Source of the DNA: an uncultured Acetatifactor sp.
GTDB taxonomy: Bacteria; Bacillota; Clostridia; Lachnospirales; Lachnospiraceae
Assembly: GCA_947594835.1 (NCBI GenBank)
Contig: CANQEH010000009.1
Coordinates: forward strand, 37,419-101,418
DNA: 64,000 nt
Reading direction: 5' to 3'
Shown: one piece after another, positions 1 through 8,337 of the stretch
Layout: each line of letters begins with the position of its first letter
Numbering within the stretch: the first letter of the stretch is position 1
Program-made: the position numbers and the translations under genes
The notes under the pieces: model-generated
The model's database searches: none
What the model saw: only the letters and a program-made list of their open reading frames with translations
Told to the model about the DNA's origin: nothing

Positions 1-337
1 CCGGCGTGAGCTCCAGCTTTACCAGGTAATCGGATACCTGATAGGTCAGAGCCTCCTTGGCCATGTGAAAGTCTTCATAGCTTGTGAGGATCAGGAAGAA
101 AGGGCGCTCGCTGCCATAGCGCTCCCGGCAGACCCGGGTCAGCTCCAGTCCGTCCATGACAGGCATCTTGATGTCTGTGATCACAATGTCCGGCGACTGT
201 TCTTCTATGATCTTTAACGCGGCCTGGCCGTTTATGGCGGTACCGCAGATCTCAAGGCCAAGAGCGTTCCAGTCCAGCATGGATTTGATCCCCACCTGAA
301 CCAGGGGCTCGTCGTCAACGATCAACAGTTTGTACAT
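1..337 (-). CDS. Response regulator, YesN/AraC type (partial, receiver domain only)
   Basis: The first 112 residues of a response regulator are present and the gene runs off the window edge. The receiver domain is clear: acidic pair D8/D9 in LLIVDDEP, phospho-acceptor D55 in VITDIKMP, T85 in LILTSYEDF and K107 in DYLVKLE. The spacing and the SYEDF motif are typical of YesN-like regulators that carry a C-terminal AraC-type HTH, which would lie outside the window. The start follows an AGAAAGGAG site and lies 30 bases after the stop of the sensor kinase gene, so the two form one operon. The likely role is activating the divergent sugar-transport genes when phosphorylated by that kinase (inferred). 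Confidence 0.9.
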   Translation of the reverse strand, partial: MYKLLIVDDEPLVQVGIKSMLDWNALGLEICGTAINGQAALKIIEEQSPDIVITDIKMPVMDGLELTRVCRERYGSERPFFLILTSYEDFHMAKEALTYQVSDYLVKLELTP

Positions 338-367
338 AGATTCTCCTTTCTGTCTTCTGCGGGCGGA

Positions 368-2194
368 TCAGGAATGCACCTGCAGATTTTCGTCCGGGGC
401 TGGCGCGGCGACAGCGGGAATGTGTACGGACATGGTGGTATAGCTTCCTTCCTGGCTGTCGATGGTAATGCCGTACTGCGCTCCGAACTGATACTGGATC
501 CGCTTGTGCACATTGCTGATGCCGATCTGACGGAAAAAGTCGGCGCTGTCCTCCTGATTTTCCTGGAGCACCTGGCGGGCCTTTTCCAGGGACATACCGA
601 CGCCGTCATCCGTTACGTCAATGCGGATATTTCCGGCATTGCCCTCATAAAAGGCGTGTACCGTGATGTGGCCGGGGCTGCCCTTCGGCTCGATGCCGTG
701 GAAAATAGCGTTTTCCACAAGAGGCTGCAGGGTAAATTTAATGATCAGGCTGTCGTAAATGGCATCGTCGTCCACCTGGGTGGTAAAGGTGATCGTACCG
801 CCGTACCGATAATTCTGTATGGTGCAGTAGTCTGATAACAGGGACAGTTCCTCGCGGATCGGCACGGACAGGCTCGTTCCCTTGGAAATGCTCCTCAGCA
901 GCCTGGAGAGGGCTGTGGTCATCTCCGATATGCCGTCTGCGCCCTGGATGGAGGCCATCCACTTGATGGAATTTAATGTATTGTATAAAAAGTGCGGGTT
1001 AATCTGACTCTGAAGCATCTGATATTCCAGGTCTTTTTTCTGCTTTTCATCCTCCAGGCGTTTGTTCATTAAGGTGTAGACGCTTTCGGACAGATCATTG
1101 ATTCCCTTTCCGATGTCGCCCAGCTCATGATCCCACTCGATTGCCGGCTCACGGCTGAAATCGCCGCCGGATATCCTGTCGATCTTTGCGCGGATCTGTG
1201 CCACCGGAAGGTGTATCATGCGGTTCATCAGGAACATCAGGAGAATGCCGATGGCGATGATGCCGATCAAAATGCTGCCCAGGATGATCCAGAAGAGCAG
1301 CAACTGACTTTGAAACTCCTGCTGTGAAATGCTCTGGCACAGCCAGCTGTCCGGGAGATTGAGAGGAGTGGACACCAGGGTTTTGTGCCTTCCGTCATCG
1401 GTCAGTATCTGGGTGATGGACGCATTGCCGGTGAGGGCGGAGGACGTCATATCCCTGAGGGTTTGAAAAGAGGCGTCTATCTCCTGGAAGCCGCTTTCTG
1501 TCAGCAGATATGTATGCTCTCCCAGTTTCAGGTAAATATTGCTGTCTTTTGCCGTGACATAGCGCTCCAGCGGCGCCGCAAAGAGATCTTCCGATATTTC
1601 AATATAGAGAAAACCGCCCTGTACGGAGCTGTACTGGTAAGTGATGGGCCGGATGATCGTAAGAATCTTCTGATCCTTACGGCTGAAAGGCGCCTGGGTA
1701 AAGCCGGTGGAAAAATCGTACCCCTGGGCGCCCAGGATCGTTTCGTAATAGGGCAGATCCGGAATGGCAGCAGCCAGATTCGCGTTTGTGGAGTATGTTG
1801 GATTACAGATCTGGAGAAAGCGGTCTCCCGAGATGACCGCCGCACGGGGGATATAACTGCTGGAAGGATTGTTATTGTATTCTTCTGTGATTCTCTCATG
1901 GGTGGAAATCGCCAATGAGGAATCGGAGGATGCGCTTTTTTCTATGTAAGAGATCACGTCAGGGCTGACCTGGCAGAAACGGGCCAGGCGATATACGTCG
2001 TTCATACTGCTGTCAATGGTGTCCGAGAGCAGACGCAGATTGGTCTCCGCGGAATGGATCAGGCTCAGATGAAGATAATTATGATACATATAATAGCTGA
2101 CAAAGCTGATGAGCAGACACATGGCCATAATGCAGGACAAGGTCACACACAATATTCTTCTCTGTATTTTATTGGAGTGGCGTGTGGCTTTCAT
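368..2194 (-). CDS. YesM-type sensor histidine kinase
   Basis: Membrane sensor kinase of 608 residues. TM1 lies near residues 13-36, an extracytoplasmic cache-like sensor near 40-295, TM2 near 297-322 and a HAMP region after it. The His_kinase motif QINPHFLYNTL has its phospho-acceptor H401. The HATPase domain shows the N box VENAIFHG (493-500) and G box DDGVGM (529-534). This is the LytS/YesM class, which usually senses extracellular sugars or solute-binding proteins. The ATG at 2194 is preferred over an in-frame upstream ATG at 2278 because AAGGA precedes it and the upstream extension is Arg-rich and unlike the family. It is divergent from the solute-binding protein gene at 2552. Confidence 0.93.
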   Translation of the reverse strand: MKATRHSNKIQRRILCVTLSCIMAMCLLISFVSYYMYHNYLHLSLIHSAETNLRLLSDTIDSSMNDVYRLARFCQVSPDVISYIEKSASSDSSLAISTHERITEEYNNNPSSSYIPRAAVISGDRFLQICNPTYSTNANLAAAIPDLPYYETILGAQGYDFSTGFTQAPFSRKDQKILTIIRPITYQYSSVQGGFLYIEISEDLFAAPLERYVTAKDSNIYLKLGEHTYLLTESGFQEIDASFQTLRDMTSSALTGNASITQILTDDGRHKTLVSTPLNLPDSWLCQSISQQEFQSQLLLFWIILGSILIGIIAIGILLMFLMNRMIHLPVAQIRAKIDRISGGDFSREPAIEWDHELGDIGKGINDLSESVYTLMNKRLEDEKQKKDLEYQMLQSQINPHFLYNTLNSIKWMASIQGADGISEMTTALSRLLRSISKGTSLSVPIREELSLLSDYCTIQNYRYGGTITFTTQVDDDAIYDSLIIKFTLQPLVENAIFHGIEPKGSPGHITVHAFYEGNAGNIRIDVTDDGVGMSLEKARQVLQENQEDSADFFRQIGISNVHKRIQYQFGAQYGITIDSQEGSYTTMSVHIPAVAAPAPDENLQVHS

Positions 2195-2551
2195 GGAATC
2201 CTTTCTGCGCCTTGTCTGCCGCGGATGCAATCTCCGGGGATAAAAGCGATGTATGGCCGTCCGGCCGCTTCCTGTCAAGAATAAGATGATGATATTGATT
2301 ATACCATACTTCCTTTTTTAAAGGGATTCTTTTCATGCGAAACTAAAAATATTGCATGGAAAAATAAAAAAATACATGGGATGGACAGGATTCTATTTGA
2401 AAATTGACAGAAATATGAAGAAATTGTAAATTAAATATAAATATATTCCATGTAATAAAACAATGGGAAAATATATACTGAAACTGTACTGATCCAGAGG
2501 TATTTTCCCTCTGCGACACGGACAGACCTTTAGAAAAAAGGAGGATGAAAC
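2195..2551. promoter_or_regulatory. Divergent intergenic region between kinase and solute-binding protein
   Basis: AT-rich 357-base region with no gene. It holds a TATAAT hexamer for the minus strand at 2298-2303 (only a poor -35 upstream) and a plus-strand TTGACA at 2404-2409 with a weak TAAATT 17 bases further on. A TATACT at 2474-2479 is another possible -10. The strong AAAAAGGAGG site just before 2552 serves the solute-binding protein. Binding sites for the response regulator are expected here, but no clean repeat was recognised. Confidence 0.4.
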
Positions 2552-3943
2552 ATGAAAAAGAAAATTCTAAGCGTTCTGCTGACAGCGGCAATGATGAGCA
2601 CTCTGCTGGCGGGATGCGGTAACGGTGCAGGCAGCGCAGATTCCTCATCCGATCAGGGCACGGCTGGCACAACAGACAGCACGACTGACAACAGCGGCAC
2701 AGCGGATGCCGGAAGCAGCCAGACAGATGCCCCCGCAAGTGCAGAGCCTGTCACGTTAAAATGGGCAATCTGGGATGAAGCCACTACCCCTTATTGGCAG
2801 GATTTAAAGGACGCATATGAAGCGACCCATGATAATGTCACCATCGAGATGGTGGATCTGGGTTCCACCGATTACATGACCGTTCTCGCAACGGAGCTGT
2901 CCGGAGACGGAACAGATTTTGACGTAGTGACCATCAAGGATGTGCCCGGTTACGCAACACTGGTTCAGAAAAACGCTATCATGGCCCTGGACGATTACAT
3001 TGCGGCAGACGGCGTTGACCTGGGCAAGTATGCGGGAGCTACCGATCAGGTGACGGTAGACGGCAAGCTCTATGAACTGCCCTTCAGAAACGATTTCTGG
3101 GTAGTGTTCTACAATAAGGATCTGTTCGACGCAAAGGGCGTTCCTTATCCCACCAACGACATGACTTTTGAGCAGTATGATGAGCTGGCAAGAAAGATGA
3201 CCGACACCACCTTTGGCTCCCAGGTCTACGGCGCACATTACCACACCTGGAGAAGCGACGTCCAGCTGTTTGCAGTACTGGACGGCAAGCACACGATCTT
3301 AGACGGCAACTATGACTATATGAAGCCTTACTACGAGATGGTTCTGGATCAGGAAGCTGACGGCGTCTGCAGAAAGTACACGGATCTGACCACAGAGGGC
3401 CTGCACTATTCCGCAGCATTCTCCGGCGGCGACGTGGCCATGATGAACATGGGTTCCTGGTTTATTGCAACCATGATCGCAAATCTGCAGTCCGGCGAGT
3501 ATGATTCCAGCCTGTGCGGCAACTGGGGCATTGTAAAGTATCCCCACGCAGACGGCGTTGAGCCTGGTTCCACCCTGGGCACCATTACCGGCATTTCCGT
3601 TACCTCCGCTACCGATACTCCCGATGCGGCATGGGATTTCGTGAAGTTCGTAAGCGGCGAGGAAGGCGCGGCAGTGATGGCTTCCAGCGGCAACTTCCCG
3701 GCTATCATGACCGATGAGGCCATGGATCTGATCGTAAATCTGGACGGCTTCCCTACCGACGATGCAAGTAAGGAAGCTCTGAATGTAGCGAACCTGTACC
3801 TTGAGGTTCCCTATGCAGAGAATGTATCCGAGATCAACTCCATTCTGGACACCTATCACGGTTCCATCATGTCTGGCGAGATGAGCATTGACGAAGGCAT
3901 CGCAAAGATGAATGAGGAAGTGACAAAGGTTCTGGGCCAATAA
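2552..3943 (+). CDS. CUT1 ABC transporter solute-binding lipoprotein
   Basis: Family 1 extracellular solute-binding protein, 463 residues. A lipoprotein signal peptide ends in the lipobox LLAGC (Cys22), followed by a Ser/Thr/Asp-rich linker to about residue 70. The mature domain contains features common in sugar binders, such as VVFYNKDLFDAKGVPYP and the aromatic segment MNMGSWFI. It should be anchored outside the membrane and deliver an oligosaccharide to the permeases at 4077 and 6104. Start follows AAAAAGGAGGATGAAAC. A hairpin with a T-rich tail directly after the stop may raise its transcript level over the permeases. The identity of the sugar cannot be read from the sequence. Confidence 0.92.
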   Translation: MKKKILSVLLTAAMMSTLLAGCGNGAGSADSSSDQGTAGTTDSTTDNSGTADAGSSQTDAPASAEPVTLKWAIWDEATTPYWQDLKDAYEATHDNVTIEMVDLGSTDYMTVLATELSGDGTDFDVVTIKDVPGYATLVQKNAIMALDDYIAADGVDLGKYAGATDQVTVDGKLYELPFRNDFWVVFYNKDLFDAKGVPYPTNDMTFEQYDELARKMTDTTFGSQVYGAHYHTWRSDVQLFAVLDGKHTILDGNYDYMKPYYEMVLDQEADGVCRKYTDLTTEGLHYSAAFSGGDVAMMNMGSWFIATMIANLQSGEYDSSLCGNWGIVKYPHADGVEPGSTLGTITGISVTSATDTPDAAWDFVKFVSGEEGAAVMASSGNFPAIMTDEAMDLIVNLDGFPTDDASKEALNVANLYLEVPYAENVSEINSILDTYHGSIMSGEMSIDEGIAKMNEEVTKVLGQ

Positions 3944-3958
3944 TAGGGTAAACTTCAT

Positions 3959-3990
3959 GAGGAGCCGTAGGATACGGCTCCTCTTGTTTT
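3959..3990 (+). terminator. Hairpin with T-rich tail after solute-binding protein gene
   Basis: Perfect 11-bp stem (GAGGAGCCGTA, 3959-3969, with TACGGCTCCTC, 3973-3983), 3-base loop, then TTGTTTT. It fits a Rho-independent terminator. Because co-functional permease genes follow without an obvious new promoter, it probably acts as a partial terminator or 3' stabiliser. Confidence 0.75.
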
Positions 3991-4076
3991 CTGAAAATCA
4001 ATTACCTTGCAGGAAGAAAAGGAACTGATGAAGCAATCAATCAGCGGAAGGTTCTGCCTGAGAAAGGAGTGTCTTC

Positions 4077-5141
4077 ATGCCGAAAATGGATGAAGCTCAG
4101 AAGACAGCGAGGATCGATTCTCTGCAGGAAGAATTGACCGGGCTGATCACGGCTGTGCGGACAGAGACGGACAGCAAAAAACGGCGCAAAATGATCGCAC
4201 AGATCGGAGCCTATAACAGAAAGATTGATACCATAAAATCCGGGAAAATGCTGAGCCGTGAAGCAAAGAGGGATCTGGTAGCCTACTCTTTTATCGCTCC
4301 CAATTTTATCGGATTCTGTGTATTCACACTGATCCCGATTGTGTTTGCCTTTGCGCTTGCGTTTATGAACTGGGATGGCAGCAACCCCGTACAATGGGCG
4401 GGACTCAGCAATTTCATCAAACTCAAAGACGATGTGTTTTTTGTGGCGGCGCTGAAAAATACGATCCTGTACTGTGTGGGAACTGTGCCGCTGACGATGG
4501 CGGCTTCCCTTGCACTGGCCATCGTATTAAATCAGAAAGTGAAAGGGAGGGGCATTTTCAGGACGCTTTCCTTTTTCCCTTATGTGGCGTCCCTGGTGGC
4601 CATTACTTCCGTCTGGAAGATGCTGTTCCACCCCTCTAAGGGCCCCATCAATAATCTTTTGTACACGGTTTTCCATGTGCCCCAGGACAAACTGCCCCAG
4701 TGGTTTACAGGCGGGCTGGTGCTGTTATCCATGATTCTGTTCAGCATATGGAAGTACATGGGCTATTACATGGTAATTTATCTGGCAGGGCTTCAGGGCA
4801 TTCCCGGAGAACTGTATGAGGCGGCGAGTCTGGACGGCGCCACTACCTGGCAGAAGTTCCGGTATGTAACCTGGCCGCAGTTAAGCTCTACCACCTTCTT
4901 TGTGGTTGTCATGCTCACCATCAACTGCTTTAAGGTGTATGACGTGGCCATCATGCTGGCGGCGGGAGGAAACGGTACGCTGACGGAATCTTCTACGGTG
5001 CTGGTATACTATATCTATCAAAAGGCGTTCATAGACTGGAACCTGGGATATTCCAGCGCAGTGGCAATGGTGCTGTTTTTGCTGGTGCTCCTTGTGACCA
5101 TTATTCAGTTCCGGGGACAGGCAAAGAGAGACCGCGTCTGA
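4077..5141 (+). CDS. ABC transporter permease, CUT1 family (MsmF/LacF-like)
   Basis: Integral membrane permease of 354 residues. It has a charged cytoplasmic N-terminal extension of about 65 residues (rich in Lys, Arg and Glu, probably helical), then six predicted TM segments. The EAA loop that contacts the ATPase is visible at about residue 248 (EAASLDGATTWQKF). It should pair with the permease at 6104 and receive substrate from the binding protein at 2552. The start follows GAAAGGAG with seven-base spacing. The extension before TM1 is longer than in most MsmF-type permeases. Confidence 0.9.
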   Translation: MPKMDEAQKTARIDSLQEELTGLITAVRTETDSKKRRKMIAQIGAYNRKIDTIKSGKMLSREAKRDLVAYSFIAPNFIGFCVFTLIPIVFAFALAFMNWDGSNPVQWAGLSNFIKLKDDVFFVAALKNTILYCVGTVPLTMAASLALAIVLNQKVKGRGIFRTLSFFPYVASLVAITSVWKMLFHPSKGPINNLLYTVFHVPQDKLPQWFTGGLVLLSMILFSIWKYMGYYMVIYLAGLQGIPGELYEAASLDGATTWQKFRYVTWPQLSSTTFFVVVMLTINCFKVYDVAIMLAAGGNGTLTESSTVLVYYIYQKAFIDWNLGYSSAVAMVLFLLVLLVTIIQFRGQAKRDRV

Positions 5142-5181
5142 TTCGGAAGGATTCCGATGGAAATCGGAAGAGGGAGGCTGT

Positions 5182-6027
5182 ATGGCTGTGCTGTCTCTGA
5201 AAATAATTGATAAAAATGACAATACGATCTGCGTCAGAAGCGGCGAAGATTTTGTGGATCTGGTGTGTATGCACACCTATCAGGAGGGAGACAGGATTTC
5301 GCTGGAGACATCGGAAAAGAATGTCTATCTAAACTGGCAGGTGGACGATGCCCTGGGGCCCGCGTTTGTCTATGTGACCGACAATGTGTCATACGCGATT
5401 CCCTTTGGCGAGAAGCGCATCAGCTATTCTCCGAAGGTATTTTCCGGAGACCGGCATTATCTCTATGCAGAGGTCGCCCGCCGGGATGAGGTGGAGGCAT
5501 ACAGAAACCTCGCTTTCAATCCTGCGGATCAGCACTGTGACGTGCCCTGCTTTCCCCATGCGACGGCAAATGTGGAGACAAGAGGCGAATCCGTGTTTGC
5601 GGCAAAGAACGCCATTGACGGCGTCCGGGCAAATCTCTCCCATGGGCAGTGGCCTTATGCCTCCTGGGGCATCAACCGCCGGGAAGACGCTGCCATGCGG
5701 GTGGATTTCGGGCGAAAGGTCAGAGTGGATAAGGTAGTCCTTTATACCCGCTCAGACTTTCCTCATGACAGCTGGTGGGTGAAAGTGACATTGAGCTTTT
5801 CAGACGGCAGCAGTCTGGACTTTCCGTTAGAAAAGTCTGAAAGGGGACATATGCTCACATTTCCCGAAAAAGAAATTACATGGATCGAACTGAACAATCT
5901 GATCAAGGCAGAGGATCCGTCTCCGTTCCCGGCGCTGACCCAGATAGAGGTGTATGGGAGAAATGTCCTGGAAAAAGAAATGCCTGTGGAGGCGCTGCGG
6001 CGGGAAACGGGTGTGGACGTCCGATGA
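5182..6027 (+). CDS. F5/8 type C (discoidin)-like domain protein, likely cytoplasmic
   Basis: Protein of 281 residues with no signal peptide or membrane segment. Residues about 105-265 look like a discoidin/F5/8C carbohydrate-binding fold: ENAIDG-type segment AAKNAIDGVRANLS, SWGINRREDAAMRVDFG, then KVRVDKVVLYTRSDFPHDSWW and a C-terminal IEVYG strand. The N-terminal 100 residues are beta-rich and unassigned. It sits between the two permease genes of the transporter, with GGGAGG before the ATG. Without a secretion signal, a role binding imported sugar or the transporter inside the cell is only a guess. A domain search is needed to separate an F5/8C fold from another jelly roll. Confidence 0.6.
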   Translation: MAVLSLKIIDKNDNTICVRSGEDFVDLVCMHTYQEGDRISLETSEKNVYLNWQVDDALGPAFVYVTDNVSYAIPFGEKRISYSPKVFSGDRHYLYAEVARRDEVEAYRNLAFNPADQHCDVPCFPHATANVETRGESVFAAKNAIDGVRANLSHGQWPYASWGINRREDAAMRVDFGRKVRVDKVVLYTRSDFPHDSWWVKVTLSFSDGSSLDFPLEKSERGHMLTFPEKEITWIELNNLIKAEDPSPFPALTQIEVYGRNVLEKEMPVEALRRETGVDVR

Positions 6028-6057
6028 AACGGGCAAGAGCAAGGCAACACAAATGGA

Positions 6058-6079
6058 TGCCTGCGCTGCAGACGCAGGC
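6058..6079 (+). promoter_or_regulatory. Small hairpin ahead of second permease gene
   Basis: GCCTGCG and CGCAGGC form a 7-bp inverted repeat around an 8-base loop in the 76-base gap before the second permease gene, just upstream of its GAGAAAGG ribosome site. It may tune translation or mRNA stability. There is no T-run, so it is not a terminator. Confidence 0.35.
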
Positions 6080-6103
6080 GGTGAGAAAGGTGTGATCGCT
6101 TAT

Positions 6104-6943
6104 ATGAAATCAGCACATAAGAAAGCTGTTCTGGGAAAAACAGCAGTGTATATCATCCTGATCCTGATCGCTCTGGTCATGGTTGTCCCTTTTCTGTGGA
6201 TGCTGTCGGCTTCCATTAAGAGCGACCGGGAAGTGTTCCAGATGAACCCCTTCGTCTGGATTCCGGAAAACCCTAAGTGGAGCAACTATTCGGATATCTG
6301 GACGAAGATTCCATTCGGACGATTTGTCCTGAATACCGTGTATCTGACGCTGGTAGTCACCTTCCTTCAGCTTTTGACCAGCAGCTTTGCGGCATATTCC
6401 TTTGCCAAGCTGCATTTCCGGCATAAGAATACATTGTTTTTGGCATATATCGCCACCATTGCCATGCCCTGGCAGGTATATATGGTGCCTCAGTTCATTA
6501 TGATGAGGAAGATGGGGTTAAACGATAAATTGCTGGCGATGATCTGCCTGCAGGCGTTTTCCGCTTTCGGTGTGTTCATGATGAAGCAGTTCTATGAGGG
6601 GATCCCGGATGACCTGTGCGAGGCTGCCAGGATCGACGGAATGAGCGAATATCGGATTTATGCCAATATTATGCTGCCGCTGTCGAAACCGGCGCTGTCG
6701 ACACTGACGATTTTCACTTTTGTGAACACGTGGAACGATTATCTGGGGCCTTTGATCTACTTAAAGAGCCAGGAGAAGAAGACCATACAGCTGGGACTGA
6801 AAATGTTCATCAGCCAGTATTCTTCTGATTACGGGTTGATCATGGCAGGCTCCGTGCTGTCCCTGATCCCGGTGCTGATCGTCTTTTTGACGCTGCAGAA
6901 GTACTTTGTGGAGGGCGTTGCCGCCACAGGGCTGAAAGGATAA
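6104..6943 (+). CDS. ABC transporter permease, CUT1 family (MsmG-like)
   Basis: Second CUT1 permease, 279 residues with six predicted TM segments. The N-terminal signature VPFLWMLSASIKSDREVF and the EAA loop EAARIDGMSEYRIY (from about residue 173) are typical of MsmG/LacG proteins. The C-terminus GVAATGLKG is a common end for this family. The ATG at 6104 (after GAGAAAGG at 6083-6090) is chosen because the longer in-frame extension overlaps the preceding gene and is basic, non-homologous-looking sequence. It forms the channel with the permease at 4077. No ATPase gene follows, so a shared MsmX-type ATPase is inferred. Confidence 0.9.
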   Translation: MKSAHKKAVLGKTAVYIILILIALVMVVPFLWMLSASIKSDREVFQMNPFVWIPENPKWSNYSDIWTKIPFGRFVLNTVYLTLVVTFLQLLTSSFAAYSFAKLHFRHKNTLFLAYIATIAMPWQVYMVPQFIMMRKMGLNDKLLAMICLQAFSAFGVFMMKQFYEGIPDDLCEAARIDGMSEYRIYANIMLPLSKPALSTLTIFTFVNTWNDYLGPLIYLKSQEKKTIQLGLKMFISQYSSDYGLIMAGSVLSLIPVLIVFLTLQKYFVEGVAATGLKG

Positions 6944-6960
6944 GAAAACCACAGGAGAAA

Positions 6961-7010
6961 AGAAGTTCCGAAAAGCGCGCGGAGCCATTCGGAGCTTCTT
7001 TTGTCTTTTA
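6961..7010 (+). terminator. Rho-independent terminator after transporter genes
   Basis: Twelve-bp imperfect stem (AGAAGTTCCGAA, 6961-6972; TTCGGAGCTTCT, 6988-6999, one G-U pair) followed by TTTGTCTTTT. It separates the transporter genes from the GH88 gene. Confidence 0.75.
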
Positions 7011-7021
7011 GGCATTTATGC

Positions 7022-7027
7022 TATAAT
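7022..7027 (+). promoter_or_regulatory. Candidate -10 element for the GH88 gene
   Basis: TATAAT directly downstream of the terminator. No convincing -35 lies 16-18 bases upstream, so the promoter may need an activator such as the YesN-like regulator. Confidence 0.4.
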
Positions 7028-7115
7028 GTCCTCAGACATACCGTCTGGGGACAACGAGCTGCAAGGCAGCCCGTTTTGCTGTTTTGCCGCAGAGGGCGGC
7101 AGAAAGAGAGGAAAA

Positions 7116-8285
7116 ATGGCTATGACATGGGATCAATATCCTGAGATCAACAAGATAGAGATCGGGCAGGCGCTGGATTTCTGCTGCCGGCAGATTTTAC
7201 ACATCCTGCCGGAATTTACGGATAAGTTCCAGCAGGCTTACAGCGTGGACGGTTTTTATCCGGCGGTGGAGAATACGGACTGGACGCAGGGCTTCTGGAC
7301 AGGGGAAATCTGGCTGGCATATGAGCGCTGTGGGGATGAACGTTTAAAGAAGGCCGGGGAGATCCAGGTACATGACTTTCTGGAGCGGATTGAGAAAAAG
7401 ATTTCCGTAGACCACCACGATATGGGATTTCTCTATTCCCCGTCCTGTGTGGCGGCTTATAAGCTCATCGGAAGTAAGGAGGGGCGGGATGCGGCGATCC
7501 AGGCGGCGGATCAGCTGATGAGAAGATATCATCCGGTGGGAGAATTTATCCAGGCATGGGGCCCGATGGATCAGCCGGAAAACTACCGGCTGATCATTGA
7601 CTGCCTGCTCAATCTCCCCCTGCTCTATTGGGCATTTGAGGAAACCGGGGACGGCAGATATCGGGACATTGCGGAGAAACACATCCATACGGCAGTGGCA
7701 AATGTGATCCGGGAGGATTACTCCACCTGGCATACCTTTTTCTTTGACATGAAGACGGGAGCGCCGGATCACGGCGCCACCTGCCAGGGATACCGGGACG
7801 GTTCCGCCTGGGCCAGAGGCCAGGCCTGGGGCGTGTACGGTATGGCGCTGGCTTATAAGTACACGGGCCGGAAAGAATATATTGAACTGTTCCGGCGGGT
7901 GACAGGGTACTTTTTAGAGCACCTGCCGAAGGATCTGGTGCCTTACTGGGATCTGGAGTTTACGGACGGAGACGATCAGCCCAGGGATTCTTCTTCCGCC
8001 TCCATTGCCGCCTGCGGGATGCTGGAGATGGCAAAATACCTGGAGCCGGAGGAAGCAGGGCATTATCGCAGCATCGCGGCAAAGATCATGAAATCCGTCT
8101 ATGACAATTATGCGGTGAAGGATATGGAGGCCTCCAACGGGCTGGTGCTGCACAGCACCTATTCCAACCATTCGCCCTACAATACCTGTAACCACTACGG
8201 CGTGGACGAGTGCAATTCCTGGGGCGATTATTTTTACATGGAGGCCCTGACCAGAATGAGCAAGGATTGGGAGCTGTACTGGTAG
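7116..8285 (+). CDS. Glycoside hydrolase family 88, unsaturated glucuronyl hydrolase
   Basis: Cytoplasmic enzyme of 389 residues without signal peptide. GH88 enzymes hydrate the 4,5-unsaturated uronic acid at the non-reducing end of oligosaccharides released by polysaccharide lyases, which then opens to a keto-uronate. Family motifs are visible: HHDMGFLY with Asp102 and LIIDCLLNLPLL with Asp162 (equivalents of the two catalytic aspartates), RGQAWGVYG, DSSSASIAACG and NHYGVDECNSWGDYFYMEAL. The ATG at 7116 with AGAGAGGAAAA is chosen over the in-frame ATG at 7026, which overlaps the -10. Together with the KdgF-like cupin and UxuA nearby it argues for breakdown of a uronate-containing polymer such as pectin or a glycosaminoglycan. 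Confidence 0.93.
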   Translation: MAMTWDQYPEINKIEIGQALDFCCRQILHILPEFTDKFQQAYSVDGFYPAVENTDWTQGFWTGEIWLAYERCGDERLKKAGEIQVHDFLERIEKKISVDHHDMGFLYSPSCVAAYKLIGSKEGRDAAIQAADQLMRRYHPVGEFIQAWGPMDQPENYRLIIDCLLNLPLLYWAFEETGDGRYRDIAEKHIHTAVANVIREDYSTWHTFFFDMKTGAPDHGATCQGYRDGSAWARGQAWGVYGMALAYKYTGRKEYIELFRRVTGYFLEHLPKDLVPYWDLEFTDGDDQPRDSSSASIAACGMLEMAKYLEPEEAGHYRSIAAKIMKSVYDNYAVKDMEASNGLVLHSTYSNHSPYNTCNHYGVDECNSWGDYFYMEALTRMSKDWELYW

Positions 8286-8337
8286 GGACGGGAGAGGATG
8301 CGGCGGCGCAGAAATGATATTCAGGGAGACAGACGGC

